The notes: generated by a model not told the origin, from the sequence alone. Counted from the first letter of the stretch, positions 21,849 to 35,159 are shown. The stretch: 64,000 nt of DNA from Hsuehochloa calcarea (GCA_036346395.1 CM070604.1:40947662-41011661), one strand, 5' to 3'. A program made the numbers and translations.

Positions 21849-23598
21849 AGTCGAGTCAACACTTTGATCATTTTGCATATACTTTTGTAATGCAATTATA
21901 TTGTTTTAAAATTATGAAATTGTGTTGCTATGATTCATACAAATATGTTCCTTTAGCTCATAGCTAATACCTTAATGATAATTGCATATAAACTTTCAAT
22001 CCTTGAACTTGGACACTATCATTTGTCACCTTGGACTAACGATATACATACTAGCTACTAAGTTTGTACCTAAGTGTCATTCTTACCCTTGTTTAGGTAC
22101 CTTGCCATGCATGTAGTAACTTGCCCTGACATCATTAAAACATTTGAAAATGGTATTGGGTAGTCGAGATTGAAGCCTGACTGATATGTTGAACTAGAAA
22201 AGTATTTTTTTTATAACAAAAGTGAAAACTCAAAAACATATTTAGACTCAGGCGGCTGAAAGACTGGCTGGTGCTGGGAGCATGACAGAGTGAGTATGTG
22301 GAAGTACGGCCTGAGTCAATTAAGGACCCGGATCTTGTTATAACATCTCGTGTAAAAACAGTGCACCCACAAGTTTATAATGGGTACAACCTGGCTAACT
22401 AATTTGTTTGTCTCCTCGCAACTTCACCATTGGTGGGTGTGTAGTGTGGATTAAGGGTAAGGGAGCCGCTGAGTCACACGACGCTAGTGGGAGACCTCCC
22501 GAGGGCGTGGCCCAAGGAGGTGATACCTAACGGGTGGGGTTGCGTTGAGGTAGGGCATTGTAAAGACTTTGTGACAATCATCTTAGTCGTATACCCACGG
22601 AAGTGTGTCAAGATGGACATTATAAGTTGATTATCTCTTGTGGGTAAAGTGTACGAACTATACAGAGTGAGAAAACTGTCTGGATAGCCATGCCCACGGT
22701 TATAGGCGCTGCCAAGAACTTGCTTGAAGCGGCTGTCATTTTTATAAAACAATTTGGGGGGATGAAAAGATGGGTTGGAACCCAGTGGTTTGAAATAGGT
22801 GGGATCCTAGAGATTTGAGATGTCCTAGTTGGGAACCAATGAGAAGTATGAGATGTGACCCGAGAATGAACATGGACACTGGGTGGATGGAGCCACTCAG
22901 TGATACAAGAGGTTGGAGCCTCTACTAGTATTTTACAATAAAACTCAACTTTGTTAAAACATGTGTTAGTTAAAAATGCTAGGTCTCAGGATTTCCTACT
23001 ACGTAATTTATTTCAATAAGTGGCTTTATGCAAACAAAAGAACTACAAACCATTCCTTTGATCAGCCTTGCATATTATAAAACTGTATTATGTGTGTTGG
23101 CTCGCGCGTACAATTGTGTACTCATGCTCGCTCAATATATTATTATTCAGTAAGCATAAAAGAAGAAGGCTTCATGGACACATGCACATTCTTCAAGATT
23201 GAAAGACAAGAAGGACAAGGATTAGGTTGCAGAGCCCAGTTGATTGCATGTGAGTATATCGTGAGGGTTCCATGTGTTGTATTTTAATTTCGCTTCTGCT
23301 GCTGATTCTTTAATAATATTTGGCTTGGTCGACCATTCTGAACGACAAAAATTATAGGGTATATTTACGCTTTGTTTATTATTATGCAATAGCTTTATAT
23401 TTCCGTGATACATGTTTGATATCCAATGACGTAACTCTGAGTATTAGCTACTGATCCAGAGACTAGTGTTGTGAACACAGATGATTACAAATTACAAATT
23501 ACAAATTTAGAGTCAGAAAATTTTGTAGAGGCGGACAACGAATTGGCCCAAGGACAAATAACCAAGCACAACACACGTGGATCTGACCTATTCCTTAT

Positions 23599-23611
23599 AT
23601 ATATATATATA
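23599..23611 (+). repeat. TA microsatellite
   Basis: Short run of (TA)n followed by cacat. Confidence 0.8.
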
Positions 23612-23769
23612 CACATCCTCATGTTTATGTTGTTCAACAATGGCATTACGGTCCCTTGAGTTTCGATTAAAATCATGCTAGTGGCCGGCTGGCGGCGGCA
23701 TATGGGAGGAGAGGCATGGTGCGAGCGGCGGCTCCAGGGTAGCGAAGAGTAGCGGCGAAGTATGAGTTG

Positions 23770-23946
23770 GAGTACTTTTTGCGATTCAATTTTGAAGTTT
23801 CTTACTCTCTTCTTATCAAATCATTTAGACAGGGAGTCCGCAATCAAAAAATCATGGTAAATATCGCTCTAAATTCTTTAGCTACCGTCGTCTAACTCTT
23901 TGCAATGACTGACCGTTATGTAACTGTTGTAAAAGCGGTAGAGTGA
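23770..23946 (+). pseudogene. Tat-type gag fragment
   Basis: The plus-strand reading YFLRFNFEVSYSLLIK, then FRQGVRNQKIMVNIALNSLA and LFAMTDRYV, parallels the gag of the Tat element above (FKQGVRSRRITEDIALNPP...LFEMADRYA). One stop falls before LFAMTDRYV. It is an isolated remnant about 180 bp long with no LTR beside it, so probably a scrap captured or left by deletion. Confidence 0.65.
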
Positions 23947-26900
23947 ATGCTTTTGATTACGCACGCCCCATAGAGCACCACTAGAACGGCACATAGAGCA
24001 CCACTGGCAGTGAGAACGTATGCAATCGCTCTAAAATCAAGTCTCTTTCTTTCTCTCTACGCCCTATAGCTTTCCTCCTTGAAGCGCGCGTGCCTTCAAA
24101 GAAAGGGGCCCAAAAAGGTAAATATAACTGAAAGAAGAAAACAAAACATGAAAAAGATGAGCGTCAAGTGCCCTTTTTTTCAATCGTAGTATAGCTACTA
24201 GCGGTGTGGTACCTTAATTATGTCTCTAACTGATGATCAAAGTTTAATTCTCACTAACCATGCATGGGTTGGATGAGTTATTTGTGTGAATTTTTCGCCT
24301 TCAATTTTTCATGATTTGAATCCATAATCTATGAGTCGTGAGCTTTAAGATATCGACGTACGCTAGCCAATTGTTTTCACCTCTAAGAAAGTACATTAGT
24401 TTTTGTTTAGTGTAACTAGCCAACCATGGGTGCAAACCCTAGCTAGTATCATAGTATGCAAGGACTGAAAAACTTCTTCTCGTGTGGATTTCGTTTGGTC
24501 ATTTTTGGAAAATAATATTCCTGTTTCCTACTCCCCTACAAGCACCGGCTGATCAACTGTCCTAGTAGAAGGTTTTAGTAAAGAAAATTAACACTATTAT
24601 AGTATATTCGTCCCAGGACGCTTAGGAAAGAGGGTACAGGTCTTCCTCTCACCAGCCGTAGAATGTTTTTATTATTTAACCTTTTTAAAAATAATTTTTA
24701 TTAATAACATCTCGCCAAACTTAGTTATAAATATATTCCTTTTGGTCACGCCGTTGTCTGTGATGCGACCAAACAACACTGTCACGTAATTAATAAGGCA
24801 TGCAAAAGGACCATTTTATACCTCATAGTTAGACTTACCTCGTGTTGTCACAGTATTGTTTGACACGTTGTGGGTGTTGGCACGACAAAAAAAATCAGAT
24901 TTAGAAATAAGTTATGCCAAGTCTTTTTTTTTTTAATGAGGGCTTATGCCCGAGCTTTGGCCTTCAAGACATAGTTTATGTTATCACATCAAATCCTTTT
25001 CACTAAATCAGTATACGTATACGACTTATACACGGTAAAAGCCTATTTGAAACACAAGTATCTCGCATCACTGCAACGTTCGGTATGAATCCTACAAAAT
25101 TCTTTTATGTTCGAAACGGAACCTGCAAATAGTCCCCGTCTTGCCATGCACATTGAGTTGTCACGACCAAACAACCTGTTAGACATCTCTCTCATTACGA
25201 CACACTGCTTCTAAGCGGATCTTGACGGAGACAGAGGGGAGAATAAACAAACCAAACCAAACCAAAAAACGAGTTGGACTTATAGCGTGATAATGTACAG
25301 CGTGATGGAATAAGTTGACAGCCAATAAACGCGTTGGACTTGGACCTTACTTATTATATTTCGCCATCGAATTTGAAGCTTTGAACAACAAACCAGTACT
25401 CCTACCGATAAATAAATAAATGTAGGAATGTTACTGAAAGACTTGGCATGACTTATTAGAGGGCGTTCATGCACGCATCTTTTAGTCTTCTTTTTAGAGG
25501 GGGAATGCGACACCCCACTCACATCATCACACGTATATATACATGCGCGTCTCCTACACACGCTCAGAGTTCTGCGGGGTTGTGTATTGTATGGCTAATT
25601 AATTATTCGGGGTGAGGCGCTCTGGTTGTACCAAACCCCCAGGCCCGCCTTGGACCACCCAAGCGTAGCAACTGACGGGCGGCGAAGTGGATGCAGAGGT
25701 GGTATGGAAACGGGCCGTGTTCTGTTCTAGCATGCCCGTTTTTGACTCGTGAGAAAGCGTCGTTGGAATCGCTTCACCACGGGACGCTAGCTTGGGATCA
25801 GAGCATCGATCGTCCGTATCCGTCTAAATCCTCTTTGGCCCGGACCGGCCGGCACGCCAAGCAAGGAATCGAATCCTCCCTCTTATTCGAATTCAGCAAG
25901 GGAGGGTAAAAAAAAAGGCTAATGATAGGGGCCGTGTGTCCGATTAAATCGTTTTGGTTCAGACGCTTCATTTATGGTTCAAAGTAATTTATGGACTAAC
26001 GGGACCACTTTCACTCACGAAAGTTGGTTGCTTCGAAACAAACCACGTGCTAGGGAAATTCTCCCATCGAGTTTCTTCTATCCTGCTCTCCTGAGGCTAG
26101 ATTCATCTGCCCACCTATCGCCCTCCCCACCACTGTCCTCTGTGCTGTTTTCACCAAATATTACCGTGAACATGTATAACCAAACAAAATATTTCATGAC
26201 TACAGAACTAGCAAATAGTCAATTTATGGAAGAAGAAAAAAATACAACATTGCCGTGAACAGTGCGCAACATTGTTTTTTATTGATGAAATATTATTTTA
26301 CTTCAGATGCAATATTTTTTTTTTGTATATGTGAAACATTAAAAAAACAGTATACAACATTGTTTTGAATGGGCCGCGACATTTTTCGTAATGGTTCGCG
26401 ATATTCGTTTGAACAAAAAAAACCTGAACTTCTGATTTTTCCAGATGCTGGTAGTACTTGTATGGGTGATCGGCGAGGGGAGGAACAAGAGGAGGGAGGA
26501 GATCGGGATTGAGTGTTCGGGCGCAGTTATGTGAAGATCGAGTGTTGAGGCGAAGAAGATCGGCGAGATGGACGGCGGTAGAGCGCCTTACACAATCCGA
26601 TAATAGTACGTGTATGGACCTAACGCGCGGACCGTAGTGCCCCCTAAAAGAAAGACGGTATGTACTTGTGCAGTGCAAATAATGGTGTGTATACGCCGCC
26701 CTCCTCCTCACCCGTTAAAATGGCCATGCCGTTCGGGCACAAGCAACTGAATAACCATAGACTATATGCGGCCGAGCACAATCAAGATTTCGGCCCAGCA
26801 TCACGGCGCATGGGCTGGGCTGGGCTGGGCCGACGAAAGAGATTTGAGGCGATAAACATCTGAGCACAAAGTGAAGCGTCGCGCATGGATAAAAAAACTA

Positions 26901-27200
26901 CACACCGAAGAAAATTTCGGCTGCAGATTTATCATAGCTTTGCTGAGGAGAGGAAATTATAAACTGTGCAGAAAAGGCAGGGAAATGAGTCGAGTGCAGT
27001 GTGATACAGAATCCGGCAGTAGATGCGTCTCTACAGATTTATTTACTAACAAAAAATGCAGAGCAGCACTGTGGATTCCTTCACCTCTACCAATTGCTAA
27101 CGTAAATTGTTGGGTTGGAGCTTGGCTGTTGCCGCATTTGTTGGGATCGGATGGATAGATGCGTGAGAGAATCTGCGGCTCGGCGAGAGAAATCAAACGC
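23947..27200. other. Intergenic stretch without recognised genes
   Basis: AT-rich, with many stops in all frames. Contents seen: a run of (CCAAA) repeats at about 25249-25266; gcaacatt/gaacattg motifs (about 26230-26400) of the sort found in degraded DNA transposons; a GGGCT repeat at 26810-26832. I could not delimit any element or gene. Confidence 0.5.
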
Positions 27201-27221
27201 GGCGGCATATGGGAGGCATCA

Positions 27222-30200
27222 TGCTAGTGGTCGGTTACCGGTACCGGCCGGGTGGTGTGAGAAAAAAATCCCGGTTGAGATTTTTTTTCTTCTTATTGCT
27301 GTTCACATTAGACTCCCTCTGCCCACCTCTTGCTGTCCAAATATGGCTTTCCATGTGCCCATGGCCTTATTCCTTGTCCCCCTCTGTCTCCCTCCCTCTT
27401 TTGCCTCCTTGATGCCTCCCTCTTGCCTCCTTCCCTCCCTCCATTTGCAGTAGGCCAGCAGCCACCATTAGCAGCACCTAGGGGAGAAGCAGTATCGGAG
27501 GTGGCAGCAGCAGTAGCACGTATTACATGTGATTTGCCTCTCGAAAGGGTTTATGCCTTACTGCCTTGCTTGTTCCTTGCTGTATGATGGCAAAATGCAT
27601 CACGATTCATAACTCACACTTCAAGCATTACTGGAATCATGAAGCAAACTTGTCCCTGCTTCATTGCTTGTCAATATGATTCATGACTCACACTTTAAGT
27701 ACTGCATCTTAGTGCTAACTAGCTATTGAAATACTGGAGTAATTGTAGTTCAATACAATGAACCAAGGGTGCTGGAAATGACATGAGAAAAAAATAGTAT
27801 TATTTGAAGTAGGTTCAATGCACTGGAAATGACATGAGAAACACATGAGTAAGGGCATTCTAATTAAACTCAAATGCACGTTATCTTAAGAAATAAGAGA
27901 ACTGTTATCCTACTTTAGTGACATCTAGGAAACTTCTTTCTCTATTTACAAACCAAGAATCAATCAATATTAGTGAAGAAAATCAATGCTTCAAGATGTT
28001 AATTACTCGTATCAACCAAGCAAATGCCAACTGCCTTAGCTGTCACACCGATGATGAGTTAACAGGAAGTTATATGTTGCATTATGATAGTTGCACTAGT
28101 TTGCTCTCTAGTAATCATTTACTCCATAATCTAACATTTTTCATCCTATATGGATTATTGTAGGTGATGGCTCATAAATCCATCAATGTTTGGGAACATG
28201 GAGAGAGACTAGGAGGTGCTGGTTGGAAGTGCAAATATTGTAATCTAACAAAATCAGGTCGAGGTGTCATCCGCCTAAAAGAATATCTTAATGGGAGACA
28301 CAGAGATGTTGCTTGCAGTGGGGTTCCGGCGGAAGTTAGAAGGCTTATGCTGGCAAGCCTTGAAGAAACGAAGGCAAGAAATAAAGCTATTAAAAATGAA
28401 CGACTACGAATGGAGTAAGCTGCAAGAGAGCCTGTAGCTCGTGGGCCATCATCTGAAGATGTTTTCGATGATGATGAGGAAATGCAGATGGAATGGGATC
28501 GCCGAGAGTCGTTGGAGGTACACCAGCTCCATCAAAGGGCAAAAGCCAGGGGTGCATCGTTTGAACATGGTGGTGGAAGTGGAAATGGTAGGGGAAGTGA
28601 AAGTGGAAGTGGTGTCATTTCTAGGAAGTTTGGTCGGTCACAGTCCGTGAGAGTTGATTCAGATATTTTGGCAGCTCAGGCACCCCGCCAACCCCGCATT
28701 GATACAGCACTACGTGGAGACGCAAAGTCAAAACTTGGGAAAATTTAGTCTAAGTGGTTCCATAGTAATGACATTCCTGGAAAAAAGGCAGAGTGTCTTT
28801 ATTTTCGTGCTGCCATCAAAGAGACACAAAAACTTGGTGAAGGCGTGGCGTCACCAAGAGACCATGAAATCGATAAACCATATCTTGATGCTAATGAACA
28901 AGATATAAAGCAGTATGTAGCACATTTAAAAAATGATTGGGTATATATGGAGTCTCTATCATGTGTGATTCATGGTCATTACCTACACAGCTGAGTATTA
29001 TTAACTTCATGTTGTACTACAATGGACGAATGTTTTTCCATAAGTCAGTGAATGCAACTGGTGATATGCAAAATGCTGACTTTTTGTATCGTGAGATAGG
29101 TAAAATTGTGGAAGAAGTTGGAGTTTGACATATTATGCAGATTGTGACTGATAATGGTGCAAATTATAAGAAAGCATGTCAACTAGTAATTGAAGAGTAT
29201 CCAACTTTAGTCTGGCAGCCGTGTGAGCACATACCGTCAACCTCATATTGAAGGATATTAGCCAGTTCAAGGAGGTTGCTAGAGTTGTCAAGGCGGCCAA
29301 GAGGATTTGTCGGTTCCTATACAACCACAGTCGCCTCCATAATTAAATGCGAGAACATATTAGAGGAGAGATAGTTCGTTCAAACGCCACAAGGTTTGGA
29401 ACGATATTTTTTTTTTGAAAATTTTTTGGGATAGAAAAATAAGTTCATGAAGTGGATGGTGTCAGATGCGTGGAGCTCCAACCATTTGAGCACGACCGAA
29501 GAAGGAGAATACATGTATTCATGTCTCACTGTAGACAATGGTGGACCTCTATGTATTAGGTCATTAAAGTGGTAGAACTGATTTATTGACTTCTACGATT
29601 TGCAGACCAGCAGAGACCCGCAACTGTGGCAGCACTGATTGGAAAAACATATGAACTCAAGCATGAACTTGAAGACGCATTGACAACAGATAAGGCTACC
29701 TGTGATCGTGTAATAGAGGTAGTTAATAAAAAAATTGTAATGCTCAAGAACCGCACCTATATGGTTGCAGGCAAGTAGATATTTTTTTCTAAATAATAAC
29801 ACATAAATTATATTTCTTGTATTTTTTTAACATTGTAGGTGTGTTTGGACAACGGCGGTGCTAAACTCGTAAAGCCACAACCTATATGGTTTGGGGAAGA
29901 ATCCAACCCTCGTTGTTGTCGTGACAAAGGCTATTCAAAGAACAACCGATACACCTGAGGAGGCAGTGCAGGCTCTAGGTGAGTTAGAATACTATCGTAA
30001 TCAATGAGGCCTTGCGGATTGTCTCATGATGTGTTTCCTCGGTGGATGTGAACGTAATTGGAGAACATTCGCTTTGGTGCATACACAATTGAGGAACCGT
30101 CTTGAGTACAGGAAACTACATAAGCTCGTATATGTGCACTACAATTTAAGGCTGCGATTGCAAGAGCATGAGACTAGAAATGAGGACAGAGATATAGATC

Positions 30201-31560
30201 CTTTTGGCGATCTAATTAATGCCACTATGTACGACAGGAATAACCCAATCCATGAGTGGCTTGATAGCTCCATGATAAAATCAGAGCCCGTACTAGACAA
30301 GGAAGGTGTGCACCCCATTCCATCCAAGATTGTAGTTGATGCCATTCCTGAGAAGGAACTAGAAAAAACACTAGATGATCAACCGTTGAAGGAATGGACC
30401 AAGACAACTATTGGCAAGAGTCATCTTGGGAAAAAGAAATATTGTGGCCAACCGACTGCTAAATTGACTGCAGACTTTGCCTCTCTTACACAAACAAGGA
30501 AACGAGAGGCTGATAAGAAGAAGAAAAAGAGCATTAAGGAGGACATAGTGGGGAGCGATGAAGAAACAAAAAGCCCGCAATCTGATGAAGTGCAGTACCA
30601 AGAGTCTAGTGACAATAGCTCTCCGTCGTCCGATGATGGTGCTGATGGTGGGACAACTCGAGATGCAGCACAAGACCAACTATTGGAATTCATCTGCGAG
30701 AAAATTTCACACATGCTACCCCCAGGATGAAGACCATGGTTGTCATGCATCAAGAACAATTCATAAGACCTACGTGAGGGGTATGGATCGCAAAAAAGAT
30801 CACTCTCGGCCACATGACACGTCTTTCTATGAATCCCATGCTAGCTCAAGGACTTATGGACGTTGAGATGCCAACCTATTACTTTCTGGTGATGATTCTC
30901 ATTCGTCAGACATTTTTTCTTATCCTACTCACCATTATGGTCTTGCACCCTTCAACAACAATTCAAGAATGGTTTATTAGTGGGTGGAACCTGAATACTA
31001 CCAACAAGTTTATAACCATTGGCTACAACATGCCCATGAAACATACACTTGGGATCAATACAAAGCCTACTTAGCACAATATGAAGGACTTGTACTCTTT
31101 GATAACAATGAGTATATTGCACAATCTTCGCGTTTTTCGATAATGTATTGGTATGAATTGCTATTTTTTTTTTAGTATGCTAGTCAAGTTATTATTTATT
31201 ATTATTAACTCATGTTTTTAGTATTTTAGATGCTGCTGAAGTGCCGAGTACTTGGGGGGAGAGGGTTGCGCCAGAGAGTCAAGCTAGCTAGGTTATCTCT
31301 ATTTTTTGCACTTGCTACTTCATTAAACTCCTGGATGATTGCTACTTCATTAAACACTCTACAATTGCTAATTACCAAATTTCCTTTATTTTCCGGTTTT
31401 ACAACCACTTTTTTCGGTTACCGGCCGGCCGGGAGAATTTCGAATTCAAATTTTGTTTTGCAAATTTTACCCGGTTTTTAGCCGGTTTTCCCGGTTACCG
31501 ACCGGTAACCGTTACTACCCCCGAACGGGATTTTGCCCGATAACAGTTCTTTGATCCCTG
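27222..31560 (+). mobile_element. Decayed autonomous hAT element
   Basis: The right end is clear: ...cggttaccgaccggtaaccg...ttctttgatccctg at 31560, which on the minus strand reads CAGGGATCAAAG..., an hAT (Ac-like) terminal inverted repeat followed by GGTAACCGG-type subterminal repeats. The left end is less certain: subterminal tcggttaccggtaccggccggg sits at about 27231-27252, but no CAGGGAT end is seen. The 8-bp target duplication cannot be established. The transposase gene lies inside. Confidence 0.7.
28164..30730 (+). pseudogene. hAT transposase relic (BED finger, DUF659, dimerisation domain)
   Basis: Cut-and-paste transposase. An acceptor ttgtag precedes the exon at 28164. BED zinc finger: WKCKYCNLTKSGRGVIRLKE then GRHRDVACSGVP (about 28215-28330). 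A Gly/Ser linker follows (28560-28620). The DUF659 core has CDSWSLPTQLSIINFMLYY (about 28958-29020) and TDNGANYKKACQLV (about 29142-29183), then CEH. The C-terminal hAT dimerisation part is at 30026-30730, with RNRLEYRKLHKLVYVHYNLR and a long acidic/Lys-rich tail. In-frame stops at 28416 and 28746, a frame change near 28930 and a stop after EEVGV (about 29128) break it. Inferred introns lie at about 29770-29840. Confidence 0.85.
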
Positions 31561-32257
31561 TGCTGAACTACATCGGCCAATTCCTGTCCACATAATTTGT
31601 AACCGAGACACGAGGCAGGTTAGACATATCAAATGAGGCATGATCTAAGGCAAAGCACTTCAAATCAAAAGTGTGATTTTTAAACTTCATAAAGATGGTC
31701 GCGACGAGTCATGGTTCGAACAATTTGAATGCATGAAAAATTACCTCCCTAAATCGGGGTTTCACCGAGTAAATTATGAATGAATTATACTAGCTAGCCT
31801 TAACATCTACTTACCTCCAGACCACAGTCGTTGACATATACATTTGTAAAGAGCTCAGATGGATCAGGCATCGGACTTTCCTGCAGATTTTGAGTTGTGC
31901 CATGCACTCGTAAGCACAATTAGTGCGAATGAATGAAACAACTGTAAAACATATCTAGCTGCAATTGTGGCCATTGCTTTAGCAATGGCAGCGTCAACAT
32001 GCTTCCTAATTTCTTTCTCCATGTCCTAAGAAGAAAGAATAGATCATCGTAATGAATTAATTAGAATATACATCTGACTTAAAGATTTCTTGATTTATGC
32101 GTTCCACCAAAGCAAATCTCATACCAAGTCTTGTGCTTTGTGATACTTTTTGTGGTTACAATACAATACCTTGAGCTCTTGGGCTGTTGCCAAGTCATGG
32201 GCTAATATAAATTTTTTGACCCCTTCAATTGGATCATGCTCCCGTTGGTGTCATAAA
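31561..32257. other. Gap between two hAT elements
   Basis: No convincing gene. On the minus strand about 31960-32030 reads MEKEIRKHVDAAIAKAMATI and about 32155-32215 reads KFILAHDLATAQELK in an open context, which could be exon scraps, but I recognise no family. Confidence 0.4.
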
Positions 32258-33347
32258 TAGGGGTGGAAACAGGTTGAGCTGAGCTGGCTCGAGCCAAGCT
32301 CGATCAAGTTTGGTTGAAAAGTGAGCTCGGCTCGTTTCGGGAATGAGCAAGGACGTAGGCTTGGCTCGGCTCGAAAGCCAGCTCGAGTCTGCTCGCGAGC
32401 CAAGACCCATGGTCACTGGTACTCTAGAGAAAGAGAGATAGAGAGAGAGATGAGGGGAACTTTTCATAGCTAGAGGGAGAGAGACAAATAAGGAGTAGTG
32501 GAATGGAAACAGAGGAGCTTGGGGAGCTGCCATGGAGGGGTTCGACGCCGGTGGCTGGGAAGGGGAAAAATGGAACAGGCGGTGAGGTGACCTTGTGGGA
32601 GGCGCTGTCTCGACCGGAGCGCACCTAGGAGGGCGTGCGGCGACCAGAACCGAGAGAGGAATAGGGCAGCGACGCCGGAGGGGGATAGGGGAGAAATGGG
32701 GGCCCACGTGAGCACCAAGGAGAAATGGGGGCCCACGATGACCCGAGGCCGCAAGGCAATGTCCACGCGGCGGCGGCATTGGAGAGGAGGGGAGCTCGGG
32801 TGAGTCATGGGGGAGTTTAGAGGGGGACGTAGGGATGCTCCCGTGTAGAGGAATTGGAGGGAGGCCCACCGTGGCGATGACGGTGGGGGTGGAGGCAGCT
32901 TTTGGCCGGAACCGAGGAAGAAGACGACACGCGGCTCACCAGTAGACGCAAGCTTCAGTTGAGGGGAAAGAATCCTTGGTTCAGGAAGGAGCTTGTCGGT
33001 TCGGCTGGAATTACGTGGCCAAGGCGGCGGCAGTGCCAGGCGAGGATGGGGCACGACGTCGCAGTGGACGGGGCGGGAGAGGGAGACTGGAGTTCGGGAG
33101 AGGAACGGGATCGAGACTTCGGGAGTGTAGGGTTAGGGTTAGTGTTGTACTGGTGTAACCGTGTGAGGCAGAGATGCTCTCGGGCTGCTGGGCTGGGCCT
33201 TTGTGGGTTGGCAAGGCAGCACGAGCCACCCAAGCGGCTCGAACTCAGCTCATTTTTTGTGTGAGCTGGACAAAGGGCTTGGCTTGGCTCAAAAATTTAC
33301 GAGAGCTGAGTCGGCTCGTGAGTCTCATGCTATTTTTTTTAGCCCTA
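32258..33347 (+). mobile_element. Non-autonomous hAT element
   Basis: Starts TAGGGGTGGAAACAGG and ends ...TTTTAGCCCTA, complementary hAT-type termini. The flanks gtcataaa (32250-32257) and gtcacaac (33348-33355) are an 8-bp duplication with two mismatches. Both ends carry GAGCT/GGCTCG subterminal repeats, in inverse order. The 1.1 kb interior is GC-rich with CpG. A 211-codon minus-strand frame (32234-32869) is Pro/Ser/His-rich and overlaps the element end, so I do not call it a gene. There is no transposase, so movement would need a partner hAT. Confidence 0.75.
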
Positions 33348-33355
33348 GTCACAAC

Positions 33356-34731
33356 ACAAACAATTCACTCAGAACGTCAATCTTTGGACTTGCTCGTTCG
33401 GGGCTGGGTTTTTCAGACCCAACCCAAAACCCGATCCGACGTTTGAACAGGTCAGTAATGCCCGCAGTCTAATCCCTGGTGCGGCAAGTGCTCCCTGGAT
33501 CTGACATAGTGTTTCCATGGTATCTGTAGGTGCCCATCTCAAGAAGCTAGAACACAAAAAAAAAAAAAACAATGGTCACTAGCAGTAGCAGCGACATTAA
33601 AAACATGTCTATAGAGAAAGAAATGTTAATACAGCCTGTGATGCTACATTCCAAACCAAAATGAATGGTTTGACCATAGCAGTATGCTTCCGTACACTTT
33701 TTTTTAAAAAAGTTTAGGCATCTTAAAATAAAATAGTTAATATTAGATAGGGCCAAATATGCATAACCTAAAACACAAATTAGATTGAAGATTTGCCCCT
33801 AGCTAATATTCAAGACTATATTAATATATAATCTTCAATTTGATTTATTTTTTATAGATTGGTATAGATTTGCAATCACCTAATTTTAACTACTTTACTT
33901 TAAGATTCATAAATCTTTCTAAAAGAGGTGTACTGAAACAAACCCCTAGTTATAGACTTATAGTCAGTGCTCCGTTTGTTACAAGTCTCTGCTTTCAGTT
34001 ACTATCAGTCAAAGTGATCCTTCATTAACTAAGTAATAACAGTGAAATGGAATTATAAAGCAAAAAGTATAAGTAACAGACTAAAACAACCCTATCAATT
34101 ACACGAGAAAGAAACAGTAAGTCATGCCAAAGTTAGCATTTAACTGATTGGAGGAGTATTGCACCAAAAACAACTTAGTACAATGATTTAAATGATCAAC
34201 TTGGGAGTTGAAAGTACGCTAAGTATACGGAATCATGGGTGTAAAATGAGCACTTAGAAAAAAGTATTAAGATATTAAGTAACAATAAAATCACAAGGAC
34301 CTAGATGAACAATTTCAAAATGCATCGTGACCTAGGTTGTAATATAGGTAATTTTTTTCAAAGAGTTCATGGTTTCCAAAATCAGGTCAATCCTCTAGAA
34401 TGAACAGTTTGCAGGCCCAAATGACACTTATAATAGACCTCAATGATACATACTGAGTGAAAAAAATAATCAGAAACATAGCTAATGACCATAAGTAAAC
34501 GTATCCAATATGTCAGACAGAATATTTTCACGTTTCACAAGTATAGAAATTAGTAGAAATATCTTAACAACAATGGACAGGACACAGGAACACATCAGTA
34601 AATCACCCTCAGAGTATCAACAAGATTTGAATGACAATAACCCATTTTTAATGCATCAACAAACATAACATTGAACCCGTACAGCCATGCCCGCTAGTGT
34701 AGTAAGATTGGATTGTTGCAGTCAGACATAT
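33356..34731. other. AT-rich stretch without recognised genes
   Basis: Stops are frequent in all six frames. A palindrome-like segment tcggggctgggtttttcagacccaac lies at about 33399-33424. No terminal repeats or coding domains were recognised. Confidence 0.5.
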
Positions 34732-35159
34732 AGAGCTTGTTTGTTTAGGTTTAGGTTTTTAATTTATAATTTAAAGCCAGTTTTTTGACTTAATCAGCTT
34801 ATAAGCCCCTCAGCTTTTAAGACAAACTTTGGTGTTTGGTAATTTAAGACAAACTTTGGTGTTTGTAATCTAGCATTTTAGAGGATGTTGGCTTATTGAG
34901 TTGTGTGTGAAGGATAAAAAGTTTGAATTGCCTTTGAGGGTTTGAATTATGTTTTCAAGAATGAATTTAAACTTATTTTTGCATAAAATTTGTAAACATG
35001 ATGATAAGTGCAAGTGTACATATGAAACAAAAAAGATTTTTCTCGTTCGTGCATGTATTAATTTTGGACATTGCGTAATGAAAGAAATTAATATAGAAAG
35101 ACATATATTAGAAAACTAAACAAAATAATATTCGATCATATCATATTAATGTAATCTTT

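Larger units (their letters stand above)
19916..23490 (+). repeat. Right part of the decayed chromovirus-type LTR
   Basis: From about 22320 the order of sequence blocks follows the Tekay LTR at 53240-54230: ttaaggaccYgg, gggtacaacc/gggcgtaacc, ttgaggtagKgcattg, cttgtgggtaaagt/ctcgtgtgggtaaagt, tggatagccatgcccacggttat, a Cys-like 'gctc...tattattattcag' block (about 23120-23150) and actagtgt-tgaacac (about 23463-23482). The 20000-22200 part is AT-rich and less alignable. No gene was recognised. This is the oldest layer in the left third. Confidence 0.6.

Noticed and set aside
23120..23150. tattattattcag as a splice acceptor of a gene
   Set aside because: The same block occurs in the Tekay LTRs (about 53985 and 62385), so it is part of an LTR, not of a host gene.
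32234..32869. 211-codon minus-strand ORF
   Set aside because: It crosses the left end of the non-autonomous hAT and is Pro/Ser/His-rich without a domain; better explained by GC-rich cargo.
33127..33141. Telomere-like gtagggttagggtta
   Set aside because: Only two repeat units inside a non-autonomous hAT; too short for an interstitial telomere.
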